Assembly: GCA_023375785.1 (NCBI GenBank) | Contig: SZWC01001510.1 | Coordinates: 122,180-186,179, forward strand | Source of the DNA: Penium margaritaceum | Lineage: Eukaryota; Streptophyta; Zygnematophyceae; Desmidiales; Peniaceae | Length of the DNA: 64,000 nt | Reading direction: 5' to 3' | Position numbers and translations under genes: made by a program | In this document: positions 1-12,130 of the stretch, in pieces | How positions within the stretch are numbered: the first letter of the stretch is position 1 | How the letters are laid out: the number at the start of each line of letters is the position of its first letter | The notes under the pieces: model-generated | The model's database searches: none | Told to the model about the DNA's origin: nothing | The model's input: only the letters and a program-made list of their open reading frames with translations

Positions 1-1329
1 ATGCTCGGAGATGACCCACGCTCGGTTTCTTGCCGAACCACACCTCGTACGGCATCATTTGCTCAAGCGCCTTAGTTGGACTGCGGTTCTTGATGTAGAC
101 CGCAGTGCTCACAGCTTCAACCCTGAAGTCGTAGGTCAGCCAAGCCGCGTGCAGCATGGAGCGTGCCAACCCCACAATGGTACGGTTGGCATATTCAACT
201 ACACTATTATGCTGCAGCGAGTACGCCGCGATACGCTGCGCCTTGATGCCAGCTGCTACGAGGTAGTCCCGGAACTCCTTGCTCAGGTACTCTCCACCGC
301 GATCGCTGCAAAACGCCTTGATCTTCATGCTAGTCTGGTTCTCTACCATGGCCTTGAACTCCTTGAACCTGTCAAAGCACTGGTCCTTGGAAGGAAGTAC
401 ACAGCAATGTAATGGCTGAAATCATCAATGAAGGTCAGGAAATACCTTGAGCCTTCAAGGCTCTGGGTCTGCATCGGAACGTACAAGGCCGTATGGACCA
501 GCTCCAACACCTCCTTGGCACGCTCTCCTGCTCCAAAGAACGCCTCCCGGTGTTGCTTCCCCTCCAAACAGTCGATGCACAACTGCTACTCAAACTTAGA
601 GATGGTAGGCAGGTCACGGACCATCTGCTTTGCTTCAAGCTGCTGGAAGGCACGCATGCCGATGTGGGCGTAGCGCGCATGCCAGATCTCGCCATCTGTC
701 GCCTGCACCACTACTGCAAGACTTTGCTCATGCGGGATCTTGGCCGCCCCCAGTAGGCGGTACATGTCGCCCTCCTTCACCGACTTAGCCAACTCCCCTC
801 CTGTATCCTTGTTAAGGATGTAGCCATAGTCATCATCGAAGACGATGCGCACTCCTGTATTTGTAAGAGAGGAGACTGAGAGGAGGTTGAATGTAGCATC
901 AAATACATACAACACACCATGGAACAGTCCCTCTTCAATGCCACGTGGGGTCTCCAACTACATCTCCACAATCCTAATCCCCTTAGCAAACACCACTCGA
1001 TCATCACCCATAGCGATAGGACGGGGAGGGATGGACAACAGTTGTGTAAACCACTGAGTCCTATTGTGATGTGTGAGGCTCTTGGTACACCCTGAGTCCT
1101 TGTTCCATGCGAGATCCGCCTTCTCCACCTGCGACATGTCAGATTTCGCCATGAAGAGACGGTCGCGCACCTCCTTGGCCTCATTCATGTTGCAAAAGCG
1201 GCGCACACCAGCCGGGTTTTCTACTGCTGCTGCTGCTGACGCTGCTGTGACTGCTGTTGCTGGTGCTGCTACTTTTCCTCCTACTACTGCGATGATTATT
1301 GCTGTGGGTGCTCCTTCTGGTCCTTCTTG
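1..1329 (-). pseudogene. Element A pol, protease to integrase core (degenerate)
   Basis: On the minus strand this encodes a copia-type aspartic protease with the motif KDSGCTKSL near 1075-1105, then a GAG-pre-integrase region around 590-960 (WHARYAHIGMRA, CxxC near 580), then the integrase core down to base 1. The first catalytic Asp of the integrase DDE triad appears lost: the copia block LVHTDLCGPM reads LVHTALYVPM near 490-505. A frameshift near 395 and stops at about 585 and 957 break the frame. The product would have matured Gag-Pol and inserted cDNA into chromosomes; it cannot do so now. Confidence 0.85.
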
Positions 1330-2156
1330 AGCTTTAAACACTCCTTTTTGTAGTGTCCCTCTTTCTGGCAAAAGTGGCATTTGCCTTTCTTTCTACCTCT
1401 CTGCTCCCCTGACTGTTGCTGCTGCTACTGGTTCCGTGAGATCGTGGCCACAAAAGCTGCTTCACTCCAGCCGCCGCCATTGCGCTTTGCTGCATTGCGA
1501 CGCAATTCCAGCTGCACCAGGTGTGTGCAGATGAAGTGGAGGTGGAGAGTTGGCTCGCACTCCAACATCTCTTGCACCGTGTCGTAGCTGGTTGGGAGTC
1601 CCCTCAGCAAGAGGAGGATGAAGCAGGTATCTTCCACAGGGTTGCTGGCAGCTCTCAGCTGCTTCGCCAGCTCCTTTGCCCTGTCCAAGTATGCCTCCAT
1701 CCCTTCACCACCCTCCATTTTCAGCTCCATCATCTTTTCCTCCAAAAGCATGAGGAATGCAGGATCCTTGCTCTCATACTTCTTGCACAATGTGTCCCAC
1801 CCCTCCTTTGCAGTAGCCTTGTCACTCACGTACTGAAGATGCCGGTTGGAGATGGTGTTGAGAAGCAACCTGTAGGCCTGCCTGTCCTTCTTCTTCCACT
1901 CCTCATACACCGTAGGTATAGCTGCAGAAGAACCCGCATCAGCTACACCCTTTTGCGGAGTCTTCCCCACCACCACCTGCGCTGCGGTGATGCCTTTTGC
2001 CTGTGGAACTGGAGCTAGCTCGTCGCCGCTCATCCCCTCTCACAAGCCCCTCTCCTCCAAAAGGAGGCAGGTATGCATCTTCCAAAACGTGAAGTTGGCG
2101 CGTCCCTTCAGCCTCTCCAAAGGCTAGGCTGCTGTCACAACGCCAGCTGCTGCCAT
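1330..2156 (-). pseudogene. Element A gag (degenerate)
   Basis: The Gag start is the minus-strand ATG at 2156, chosen because the same MA(A/V)A(G)xVTA(A) start is conserved in copies C, D, I and K. A TAG 10 codons in (CAG in relatives) and a TGA replacing a Trp codon near 2040 break the N-terminus; the rest is open from 2033 to 1425. Near 1320-1380 is a zinc knuckle CHFCQKEGHYKKEC (CCHC) that would bind element RNA, followed by a Gln/Ala-rich tract. It is the UBN2/gag-polypeptide type typical of copia elements. Confidence 0.85.
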
Positions 2157-2786
2157 TTTGAGACTTGGTGACGCTCAGCGCTGCCCTTGGATGGCGGCCC
2201 TACCCCTTCTTCTGCTCCTGCTTCTGCCAGAAACCTGTCTGACAGAAAATGGACTGTAGATGCTAGCACACTGGGAAATGTGAAAATCGGAGCCCAGCAC
2301 TGGAAAATTCAGCTCAAAACCTTTTAGATCAACCCATAAAAGAGGGTCATCAACAGGGGATTTTAAAAGATATGCCCTTTTGAAAACTGGGCATGCTTCT
2401 GCTCCTACTCACACTCAGACCAGCCAGCTTGTAAACGGCTTTTCTCCTAGACAAATTCATGGAATGCAAATATTTTTGCGCCAATTTGAAGCTTAGAAAA
2501 AACACTACACTTCGCATGTGCCACGTTTTAAATTTGACAAAGAAACAAGAGAGTTATGGTCATCACAAGGCGACAGTCTTACTCATAGAGAAGAGAGTAG
2601 CCCTAGCCCACATGGTTTTGAGCGTAACTCTCCATCCGACCGTTGGACCTTTGCGATCTTGGACTCGTTTAAAAGCTTGTCTCTTGAACTTAAAGATTAA
2701 GTGGACGATTGTCAAATCTAGTGGAGATATTTACCCCAATCCGTCACTCTCAAAGTGACAGCCTGTGTTGGTTGAAAGTGGCAGAA
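2157..2786 (-). other. Untranslated leader of element A
   Basis: This is about 630 bases between the primer-binding site and gag, with no coding potential I trust. It is conserved in length and sequence in copies C, D, I and K, so it is a genuine part of the family, probably carrying the packaging and translation-leader functions usual for this position. Confidence 0.75.
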
Positions 2787-2802
2787 CTTGGCTCTGATAC
2801 CA
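2787..2802 (-). promoter_or_regulatory. Primer-binding site (initiator tRNA-Met 3' end), element A
   Basis: Minus strand TGGTATCAGAGCCAAG lies 2 nt inside the 5' LTR. It is complementary to the 3' terminal bases of plant initiator tRNA-Met (ending CUCUGAUACCA), the usual minus-strand primer of plant copia elements. Confidence 0.88.
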
Positions 2803-2804
2803 AA

Positions 2805-3481
2805 TGTTGGATCTGGAGGAGAGAGGGAGCCTTGGAGCAGCGAGCATGTGTGATTGGAAGGGCATCACTTGTGCTGAATAATGGTTGTTCAATCACTCAA
2901 AATGATGGAGTACATATAGAGCTAGAGCTTGGGCAAGTCAGCCCTCTCACAAGCCACACCACTTAGCCATGGAGGCTAAGGCTCACACAAGAGTCCATAA
3001 TCTCACACAAGGGAGGAAATCAGCCTAGCAATCAGGCTGACCACTCACACACGACCTTTCCTTACTTTTTAGGTAAGGTGAGATCCTTGTGTGCTAAGAC
3101 CAAGGACCATTTTAGATAATTCTCCCATCAGGTCTTGACCCTGGAGCTCTGACAAGGCAATCCTAAGACCAAGGACCATTTTAGATAATTCTCCCATCAG
3201 GTCTTGACCCTGGACCTCTTGCCTTTTTCTTTTCTCGGGCTAAGGCATGGAGCCATCGCCCATGGTCACCCGGATATTGGGAGTCGATGACCCTGGAAAC
3301 TGCAAAAATTCATATCTCCCAATCACATTGTTGGATCGGCCTCAAACTTGGACCGTAGATGTTTTCCCACCTGATCTTTCCTATAGTGAAGTCGGATTGA
3401 CGATCCGACTAGGCATCTGGTACTTTCCTGCAACTTGCTCCTGTGGACCGGAAACTGAGCCAGATGGCTCCTTTTCCAACA
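2805..3481 (-). repeat. 5' LTR of element A (Cop-I)
   Basis: This 677-bp LTR has TGTTGG/CCAACA termini, shared with the LTRs at 10710, 16378, 17554, 24983, 35058 and 35861. It is shorter than its relatives, having lost part of the central segment, and it carries an internal tandem duplication. Confidence 0.9.
3094..3214. repeat. 69-bp-period tandem duplication inside the LTR of A
   Basis: A segment of about 52 bases starting CTAAGACCAAGG at 3094 recurs nearly unchanged at 3163, giving a period of 69 bp. Other Cop-I LTRs in the window have one copy, so it arose in this copy or its immediate source. Confidence 0.8.
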
Positions 3482-5562
3482 CTTCCTTCCCGTGTGACTC
3501 TTCCTGGAAGGTCACATCTCTAGAGGTGATGACTCTCCCTGTTGCTTGGTCCCACAGCCTATACGCCTTGTGCGCGGCCTTGTAGCCGATCATCACGTAC
3601 TTGCGCGCACGTGCATCCAACTTCCCCGCTCCTTGCTCGGCCTAGACTTTGGCCCAAGCCGTGCAGCCGAATGCCTTTAGGTGAGAGGCATCCAGCTTCT
3701 TTCCCGACCACGCCTCCTGCGGCGTCATGCGTTCTGCACTTTACTCCTTTTCTGTCCCCTTGCTGTGCAATGCTGCAACGGGCATGAGATTGATGAGGTA
3801 GCATGCGGTGCGCGCTGCTTCCGCCCAAAAGCGACGAGGGAGCTTTGAGTCGAACAGCATGGTTCGCATCATGGCCAAAATGGTTTGGTTCATGCGCGCA
3901 GCCACGCCGTTGCTTTGTGGTGTACAGGGGATGGTAGGTTGGTGGACAGTGCCCTGTGCCTAAAGCCACGTCTTGCACGCCTCGTACTCTCCACAGTTGT
4001 CGCTCCGCAGGGCCTTGACCTTCCGCCCGGTTTGTCGCTCCACCATGGCAACAAACAATTGCAGGTGTTCTAGCACCTCTCCCTTGGTTTTGAGGAAGTA
4101 CAACCACACCTTCCGAGAGTAATCATTGATGAAGGTGAGGAGGTACTTGGAGCTGCCGTTGAACGTGGTGCGCATGGGGCCACACACGTCCCTGTGGACG
4201 AGGTCGAGTATGCCCTCTGCTCTGCGACCGTTTTTGGAGAAGCGTTTCCGTTTTGTCTTGCCTTGTAGGCAAGCTGCACACCCACTGTTGCATCCACCCT
4301 TCAGCTCACACCCCTCCAGCCCGCGTACAAGCTTCTGCTCCTACATGACTTGTAGGGTGCTGTCCGCCACGTGCCCAAGGCGTCTGTGCCATAGCTTTGC
4401 AATTGTTGCTCCTACATCTTAAGCCGCCACAGCACACGGCATGGTTGGTGTCTTGGCGTTCGGCGATGGTACAGCTTCCACTCCTGCCTCTGCCGCCCCA
4501 GCGTGCCCTTCCGCGCTCTTCATCTACAAAACATAGAGCCCATCCGTTCGTGGCACCTTGGCGACAAGGTTTGATGCACCGTAGGTAATCGTCACGTCCT
4601 CGTTCTTGGGGATGACGGCTTCCTTCTGTGTGAACACCACCGTCATCGCGTGATCCGTAATCTGCAAGACACAAAGGAGGTTCATGGCGAAAGTTGGCAT
4701 GTAGACGACGTTCTGCAGCCGCAACTCCTTGTCGGCTCCGTTAAGCCGCGTGTGCACGACCTTCTCTCCCTTACCAGCCGCGTACTCGATGCCACCGTTG
4801 GCGAACCGGAACTTGGCCGTGGATGATGTGAGGGACGAGAAGCCACATGCCTCGCGAGAGGTGTGGTAGTCCGTGCCACTGTTGAGCCCGAAGGCTCCCG
4901 GCCGTAGCAGCGCAGAGCCCTTGGGAAGGGCCTTGCTCTCGGCCATCATGCTCGTGGACATTGAGTCCACCTTCTTACTGACGTTGCTGCTCCCACCACC
5001 GCCTCCTTCCTTCTTTGATGCGCGACACTCACGCGCCCAATGTCCTGCCTTGCCACAATTGTGGCACTTGCCCTTCTTCTTGCCGCTCTTCCCGCCTCCA
5101 CTACCTCGACTGTTGCCATGAAGGGAGTGCCTCCCGAGCCACTCGCATACGCGACGTTGTTGATGACGCCATTGTTGCGCCGCATGGCCTCGTTCCGGAC
5201 AAATGCGGAGACACGAGGGTACATGAACTCTGACTCCTCCCAACCACGCAAGGTGGTGATCATGGGGCTCTAGCTTGGCGGCAAGGCCATGAGGAGAATC
5301 ATGGCCTACATCTGTTGGTCGAGGTGCCAAGACATGGCACGGGCTTCTTGAAGCAGTCCTTCGAACTGCTGGAGGAAGTCCGAGATGCACTCCCCCTTGC
5401 CCACCCGCAGCCAAATGAGATGCTGTAGGATAAAGAGTCGATTGGCGAGGGAGGTTTAGTGGTACATGTTCGTCAGCTTGGTGTAAGCCTCAACTGCCAT
5501 CGTGCACCCCTCGATGTAGGAGATTAGGCAGGGGCTTATGGACATGACGAGGAGTGCGAGTT
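3482..5562 (-). pseudogene. Element B: Cop-II copia gag-protease-integrase remnant
   Basis: The minus strand carries partial gag (5562 to about 4980), a CCHC knuckle KCHNCGKAGHWAREC near 5025-5080, a Gly/Ser linker, a protease with LNSGTDYHTS (the motif Asp is now Asn) near 4855-4890, GAG-pre-integrase and an integrase core with stops, ending after FQEESHGKEV where A inserted. It is the same family as element O (50102-56801), to which it aligns throughout. On the right it stops abruptly at 5562, inside gag, against a truncated Cop-I LTR. RT-RNase H and both LTRs are absent from the window. Confidence 0.88.
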
Positions 5563-6315
5563 CCCGCTCAGGTCCAAGTCCACAAGAGCAAGTTCCAACA
5601 AAGTACCAGATGCTTCCTCCGATTATCGATCTGACTTTACCATTGGATAGATAAGGTGGTTTTATTTCTACGATCCAAGTTTGAGGCCGATCCAACAGTC
5701 GGATTGGGAGATATGAATTTCTTAAGTTTCCGGGGTCATCGACCACTGATACCCGGGTGACCATGGGCGATTGCTCCACGCCTTACGCATGGAGCCATTG
5801 CCTCTTTTCTCAAGCTAAGGCCTGAGAAATAAAAAGGGAAGAGGTCCAAGATCAAGATCACATGAGAGAACTATCCAAAAAGGTCCAAGATTCTTGGGTT
5901 GCTTTGTCAAAGTGTGCTGACTAGGAAAAAGGTACCTGTCCTTACTTTTTAGGTGAGGTGAGATCCTTTTATGCTAGCCATGGACACATGGCCATTCTCC
6001 ACGGGATTGTGGGTTATGTGACCACTAGGAGAGTGCCATGAGAGCATTTTCTAGCTCTCTAGGTTGTGTGTGAGTGGTCAGCCTGATTGCTAGGCTTTTT
6101 TCCTCTCTTGTGTGAGTTTATGGACTCTAGTGTGTGAGCCTTAGCCTCCATGGCTAAGTGGTGTGGCTTGTGAGAGTGCTGACTTGCCCAAGCTCTAGCT
6201 CTATATGAACTCCATCATTTTGAGTGATTCGGTAACCATTCTTAAGCACAAGTGATGCCCTTCCAGTTCCATATGCTCGCTGCTCCAAGGCTTTTTCTCT
6301 CCTCCAGTTCCAATA
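5563..6315 (+). repeat. 5' LTR of element C (5'-truncated)
   Basis: It aligns with Cop-I LTRs from about base 28 (the CTCAGGTCC region) to an eroded end CAATA in place of CAACA. The missing start coincides with the B/C junction. Confidence 0.85.
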
Positions 6316-6317
6316 CT

Positions 6318-6333
6318 TGGTATCTGAGCCAAG
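6318..6333 (+). promoter_or_regulatory. Primer-binding site of element C
   Basis: TGGTATCTGAGCCAAG lies 2 nt after the LTR. It is the initiator tRNA-Met 3'-end complement with one substitution relative to copies A, D and I. Confidence 0.8.
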
Positions 6334-6940
6334 TTCTGCCACTTTCAGCCGCCACAGGCCGTCACATTGAGAGTCACGGATTGGGGTAAAACCTTCACCA
6401 TCTTTCAATATCGACCACAAGCACTTTCTAACGAGTCCAAGATCGCGAAGATCGAACGGTCAGATTGAGAGTTATGCTCAAAACGAATTCGGCCATGGCT
6501 GCACTCTTCTCTCTGAGTAAGACTGTCGCCTTGTGATGACCATAACTCTCTCGTTTCTTTGTCAAATTTTAAAAGTAGAGCATAAGAAATAAAGTATTTT
6601 TCCTAAGCTTTCTATTGGTGTAAAAATATTTGCATTCCATTGGTACGTTTGGGAGAAACGTCGTTTACAAGCTCGGTGGTGTGAGCTGGAGTAGGAGCAG
6701 AAGCATACCCTGTTTTCAAAAGGGCATATCTCTGAAAATCCCCCATTGATGACCCTGTTTTATGGCTGGATCTGAAATTTTTTGAGCTGACTTTTCTAGG
6801 TGGGCTCAATTCTTCATAATTCCCAGTCTGCTGGCCCCTACATCTCATTTTCTATCAAACAGATTTCTGGCTGAAGCAGTAGCAGAAGCAGGGGTAGTGC
6901 CGCCACTCAAGGGCAGCGCTGAGCATCACCAAGGCTCAAA
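6334..6940 (+). other. Untranslated leader of element C
   Basis: About 607 bases, homologous to the leaders of A, D, I and K, with no supportable gene. Confidence 0.7.
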
Positions 6941-7860
6941 ATGGCAGCAGCATGCATGGTAACAGCAGCCCAGCCCTTGGAGAGGCTGGAAGGACGTGCC
7001 AATTTCATGTTTTGGAAGATCCGTACCCGCCTCTTTTTGGAGGGGAGGGGCCTGTGGGAGGTGGTGAGCGGCGACGAGCGCGCTCCGCCTCCACAGGCAA
7101 AAGGCATCACTGCAGTAGAGGTGGTGGCGGGGAAGACGGTGCAGAAAGGTGCAGCAGATGCAAGTTCATCTACAACTGCAGGAGTGGCATATGAGGAGTG
7201 GAAGAAGAAGGACAGACAGGCCTACAGGCTGCTTGTCAACACCATCTCCAACCCTGCATCTTCAGTACGTGAGTGACAAGGCTACTCCTAAAGATGGATG
7301 GGACACATTATGCAAGAAGTATGAGAGCAAGAATCTTGCATTCCTCATGCTTTCTGAGGAGAAGATGATGGCGTTGAGAATGCAGGGTGGCGAAGGGATG
7401 GAGGCGTACTTGGACAGGGCAAAGGAGCTTGCGAAGCAGTTGAAAGCAACCGGTAACCCTGTGGAAAACACGCGCTTCGTCCTCCTCTTGCTGACGGGAC
7501 TCCAAACGAGCTATGACACGGTGCAAGAGACGTTGGAGTGCCAGTCGACTCTCGACGTGGACTTCATCTACACGTACCTGGTGCAAGTAGAACTGCGTCG
7601 CAATGCAGTAAAGCGCACCACCAACAGTGAAGAAGCTTTCATGGTCATGGGATCACGCAACCAGCAGCAGTAGCACTGCGGGCAGCAGAGAGGTAAGAAG
7701 AAGGGCAAATGCCACTATTGCCAGAAAGAGGGACACTACAAGAAAGAGTGCTTCAAATTCAAGAGGGACCACAAGGAGCAGCAATAGCAGCAACAAAAGG
7801 AGCAACCCCCACAACAACAGCAGCAGCAGTCACAGCAACATCAACAACAGCAGCAGCAGC
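6941..7860 (+). pseudogene. Element C gag (frameshifted)
   Basis: It starts at ATG 6941 (MAAACMVTAAQPLERLEG) and is open to about 7250, where one extra T near 7255 shifts the frame; the reading continues in another frame to a TAG at 7673 where relatives have CAG. The zinc knuckle KCHYCQKEGHYKKEC lies at about 7707-7750 and is intact, followed by a Lys/Gln-rich linker that runs into CAG/CAA repeats (about 7770-7865). In life this would be the capsid and nucleocapsid precursor. Confidence 0.87.
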
Positions 7861-10709
7861 AAAACCAGATCGGCATGCGCCATTTTGGCAACATGAACAT
7901 CGCCAAGGAGATGCGCAACCGCCTCTTCATGACGAAGTCTGACATGTCACGGAAGGAGAGGGCGGATCTGGCGTGGTACAAGGATTCCGGGTGTACCAAG
8001 AGCTTGACGTACCATAAGGAATGGTTTACACAGCCGCTGTTCATTCCCCCCCCGTCCTATTGCTTTGGGTGATGATCAGATTGTGTATGCTGAGGGGATT
8101 GGCATTGTGGAGATGTGGTTGGAGACCCCGTGTGGCATTGAAGTGGGAGTGTTCCATGGCGTGCTGTACGTACCTAATGCTGCGTTCAATGTTCTCTCAG
8201 TGTCCTCTCTCACCAACACAGGATGGCGAGTCGTCTTTGACGACGATTATGGCTACATCCTCGACAAGGAAACCGGAGAGGAGTTGGCAAGGTCGGTCAA
8301 GGAAGGCGACATGTACCGCCTGCTGGGGGCGACCAAGATTCCGCGCGAGCGGAGTCTTGCAACTATGGTAAAGGCCAAAGATGGCAAAATCTGGCATGCG
8401 CGCTACGGTCATATCGGCATGCGTACCTTGCAGCAACTTCAAACAAAGCAGATGGTGCATGATTTGCCCACCATCTCTAACTTTGAGCGACAGCTGTGCA
8501 TCGGCTGTTTGGAGGGGAACCAGAATTGTGAGGCGTTCTCTGGAGCAAGGGAGCGCGCCAAGGAGGTGCTAGAGCTCGTCCACACAGACTTCTATGGCCC
8601 GATGCAGATCCAGAGCTTTGGAGGCTCTAGGTGTTTTCTTACCTTCATTGATGACTTCAGCCGTTACACTGCTGTGTAATTCCTTTCCTCCAAGGACTAG
8701 TGTTTTGACAGGGTTAAGGAGATCAAGGCCATGGTGGAGGACCAGATTGGCAAGAAAATCAAGGCATTGCGCAGCGACCGCGGTAGAGAGTACCTGAGCA
8801 AGTAGTTCCAGAACTATCTTGCAGCGGTAGGCATCAAGGCGCAGCGCACCGCGCCATACTCACCGTAGCTAAACGGCGTAGCAGAACGTGCCCACCGCAC
8901 CATCGTTGAGAGGGCGCGCTCCATGCTGCATGCGACTCGGCTCACCTACGACTTTTGGGCGGAAGCAGTGAGCACTGCGATGTACATCAAGAACCACAGT
9001 CCAACCAAAGCCCTGGAGCAGATGACGTCGTACAAGGCGTGGTTCGGCAAGAAGCCAAGCGTGGGTCATCTTCGCGCGTTCGACATCTTTGCGCACATGC
9101 ACGTGCCAAAGGAGAAGCGGCAAAAGTGGGACACAAAGAGCGTGCAGATGCTGATGATTGGCTACGACGTGGCAAGCAAGGCGTATCGCCTCTAGGAGAC
9201 GTATACAGGCCATGTCATCATCTCCAGGGATGTCATCTTCAACGAGAGCAACTTCATCGGCACCAGTATCGTCTGTAGAGAGGCAGCACAAGTAGTAGCT
9301 GATGAGACAGTGGGAGTAAACATTCTCCCCGACCCTGTCTCTCCAGATCCTTGCTCTATTGTAATAGTGGGAGAACCCCTCCATTCTCCCATGTCTTATG
9401 CAGCAGATACAATGGCGTCATCGGCAGAAGCAATTGTGCCGGCAGCATCGTGCCAGCCGCCTGCTAACGCTCCAACACCAAGTCGCAGGTACCCTCTCAG
9501 GGTGTGCTACAAGCCTCGTGAGCGCGGGCATTTTTGGATGCTCCTGAAACAAGACCAAATGAATGTTACAGTTGCCGCAGACTCTCATGAGCCGATGTCA
9601 TACAAGGAGGCCATGTCGGCACCAGATGCAGCAGATTGGGCACAAGTTGTGCTGCAAGTAATACGATCGCAGCTTGACAACGCTACGTGGGAGCTGACTG
9701 AGCGTCCACCTGGACGTAAGGTAATCAAGTACAAGTGGGTGTTCAAGCAGAAGTGGAGTGCACATGGCAACCTCGAAAAGTAGAAGGCGAGGCTGGTCGC
9801 CAAAGGCTACTCGCAACAGGAAGGCATCGACTACACGAAAACCTTTGCTCCTGTTGCAACGTTTGCCTCTGTGCGTACGCTCCTTTTGTATGCAGCAACA
9901 GAGGACTTTGAGGTCTACCCCATTAACGTCAAGACGGCGTTCCTAAACGGAGACCTAAAGGAGGAAATTACGTGGAGCAACCGGAGGGATTCATCATGGA
10001 TGGCAAGGAGCCCCTCGTTTGCAAGCTGCAAACGTTGTTGTATGGCCTCAAGCAAGTGTCGCGTGCTTGGAACCAGAAGTTGGATGCAGCGTTACTCTGC
10101 ATGGGGTTTGAGCGCAGTTAGTGTGACTAGAGCGTCTATCGCAAGAAGCATGGTCATGAGGTGCTCATTATCATCGTGTATGTGGATGACATGCTCCTCC
10201 TTTCAAACAGCATGTCTGCACTACAGGAGTTCAAGGAGGCCATGCAGGAGCGCTTCCAGATGTCTGATCTCGGAGAGGCATCATACTTCCTCGGTGTTTA
10301 GATCACGCGTGACTGCAAATCACACTCTCTCTCGCTACAGCAAAGCCACTACATCGAGGATGTTTTGGAGCGGTTCGGCATGGTAGAGGCCAAGCCCATC
10401 GGCACGCCATTGGAGACGCGGCAGTACCTCTTGAGCTTTAATGGAGAAGCGGATGTAGCTGAGCGGCAGAAGTACGAGAGTGATGTCGGTAGTCTTAGGT
10501 ACTTGATGGTGACAACCAGGCCGGACCTCGCACAGGGTGTTAGCGCTCTGAGCCAGCACATGGCCAATCCCTTACCTGAGCACCAAAAGGCAGTGAAGTG
10601 GATCTTTTGCTACCTTACTGGAACCATCAACATCGGCATCACCTACAACTACAACGACAACAGCATCATTGGCTACAAAGACGCACATTGGGCTTCAAAC
10701 CTTGAGGTA
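7861..10709 (+). pseudogene. Element C pol: PR, INT, RT and start of RNase H (degenerate)
   Basis: Protease motif KDSGCTKSLT lies near 7980-8010, and an open block 8065-8679 covers GAG-pre-integrase and the first integrase motif (LVHTDFYGPM). The second Asp (RSDRGREY) and the Glu (NGVAERAHR) follow near 8775 and 8875. The RT block includes VNVKTAFLNG-like sequence near 9930, a 2-base deletion near 9975, and an intact IIIVYVDDMLLL near 10170. Stops at about 8678, 8698, 8803, 8868, 9196, 9781, 10120, 10129 and 10302 are nearly all TAG. RNase H is cut at HWASNLE by element D and resumes at 17107. Confidence 0.88.
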
Positions 10710-11483
10710 TCTTGGAAAACAACCCATCCGACTCAGTTTCAGATCCATAGGAGCAAGTTCTAGGAATATCAGATGCCCGCTCTGAATGTCAAAATATCTA
10801 CGGTCCAAGTTTCAGGCCGATCCAACTTCACCGACTTCACCATTGCAAAGAGCAGGTGGCAAAATGTCTACGAACGAAATTTGAGGCCGATCCAACGGTC
10901 GGATTGGGAGATATGAATTTTTGAAGTTTTCGGGGTCATCGATTGCCAATATCCAGGTGACCATGGGCGATGGCTCCGTGCCTTAGCCTAACGAAAGAAA
11001 AAGACAAGAGATCCAGGGTCAAGACCTGATGGGAGAAGTATCCAAAAAGGTCCTAGATTCTTGGATTGCCTTGTCAGAGTGTGCTGACGAGGAAAAAGGT
11101 ACCTCTCCATACTTTTTAGGTGACGTGAGATCCTTGTGTGCTAGCCCATGGACACATGGCGATTCTCCATGGGATTGTGAGTTATGTGACCACTAGGAGT
11201 GTACCATGAGAGCGTTTTCTAGCTCTCTAGGTCGTGTGTGAGTGGTCAGCCTGATTCCTAGGCTGATTTCCTCCCTTGTGTGAGATTATGGACTCTAGTG
11301 TGTGAGCCTTAGCCTCCATGGCTAAGTGGTGTGGCTTGTGAGAGGGCTGACTTGCCCAAGCTCTAGCTCTATATGTACTCCATCATTTTGAGTGATTCAA
11401 CAACCATTCTTTAGCACAAGTGATGCCCTTCCAGTCCCACATGCTCGCTGCTCCAAGGCTCCCTCTCTCCTCCAGATCCAACA
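10710..11483 (+). repeat. 5' LTR of element D
   Basis: 774 bp. The start is eroded (TCTTGG for TGTTGG) and the end is CCAACA. A TATATG element lies near 11370, about 110 bp before the LTR end, a plausible TATA box conserved in all Cop-I LTRs here. Confidence 0.88.
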
Positions 11484-11485
11484 CT

Positions 11486-11501
11486 TGGTATCAGAGCCAA
11501 G
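11486..11501 (+). promoter_or_regulatory. Primer-binding site of element D
   Basis: TGGTATCAGAGCCAAG, complementary to the 3' end of initiator tRNA-Met, 2 nt after the LTR. Confidence 0.88.
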
Positions 11502-12130
11502 TTCTACCAGTTTCAGCCAGCACAGGCCGTCACTTTGAGAGCGACGGGTTGGGGTGAAACCTTCACCAGATTTGATGATCGACCACGAGATCTTCAAGTT
11601 CAAAAGACAAGCTTTCCAACGAGTGCACGATCGTGAGGATTCAACAGTGGGATTAAGAGTTATGCTCAAAACAAGGTCGGCAACGGCTACACTCTTCTCT
11701 CTGAGTATGACTGTCGCCTTGTGATGACCATAACTCTCTTGTTTCTTTGTCAAATCTCAAAAGTAGCACATACAAATTGACGATTTTTTTCTACGCTGTC
11801 CATTGGTGCAAAAATATTTGCATTCCATTAGTACGTTTGGGAGAAATGCCATTTACAAGCTGGTTGGTGTGAGCTGGAGTAGGAGCAGAAGCATATCCTG
11901 TTTTCAAAAGGGCATATCTCTGAAAATCCCCTGTTGATGACCCTGTTTTATGGATCAATCTGAAAGGTTTTTAGCTGCATTTTCCAGTGATTGGCTTTGT
12001 TTTTCAAAATTCCCAGTCTGCTTGCCTCTATTGTCCATTTTCTATCAGACAGATTTCTGGCTAAAGAAGCAGCAGAAGCAGGGGTAGCGTCGCCACTCAA
12101 GGACAGCGCTGAGCATCACCAAGGCTCAAA
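11502..12130 (+). other. Untranslated leader of element D
   Basis: 629 bases, homologous to the other Cop-I leaders; no gene seen. Confidence 0.7.

Larger units (their letters stand above)
1..3481 (-). mobile_element. Element A: 5' portion of a Cop-I Ty1/copia retrotransposon
   Basis: Read on the minus strand, this holds in order a 5' LTR (2805-3481), a primer-binding site, an untranslated leader, gag and the start of pol (protease, GAG-pre-integrase, integrase). It runs off the left edge, so the RT-RNase H part and 3' LTR are not seen. Its right border ends in CCAACA and abuts a Cop-II element (B) in the middle of the region just after integrase, so A inserted into B. The probable target-site copy is 3482-3486 (CTTCC), but its partner lies outside the window. 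Identity rests on close similarity to the more complete copies C, D and I in this window. Confidence 0.9.
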
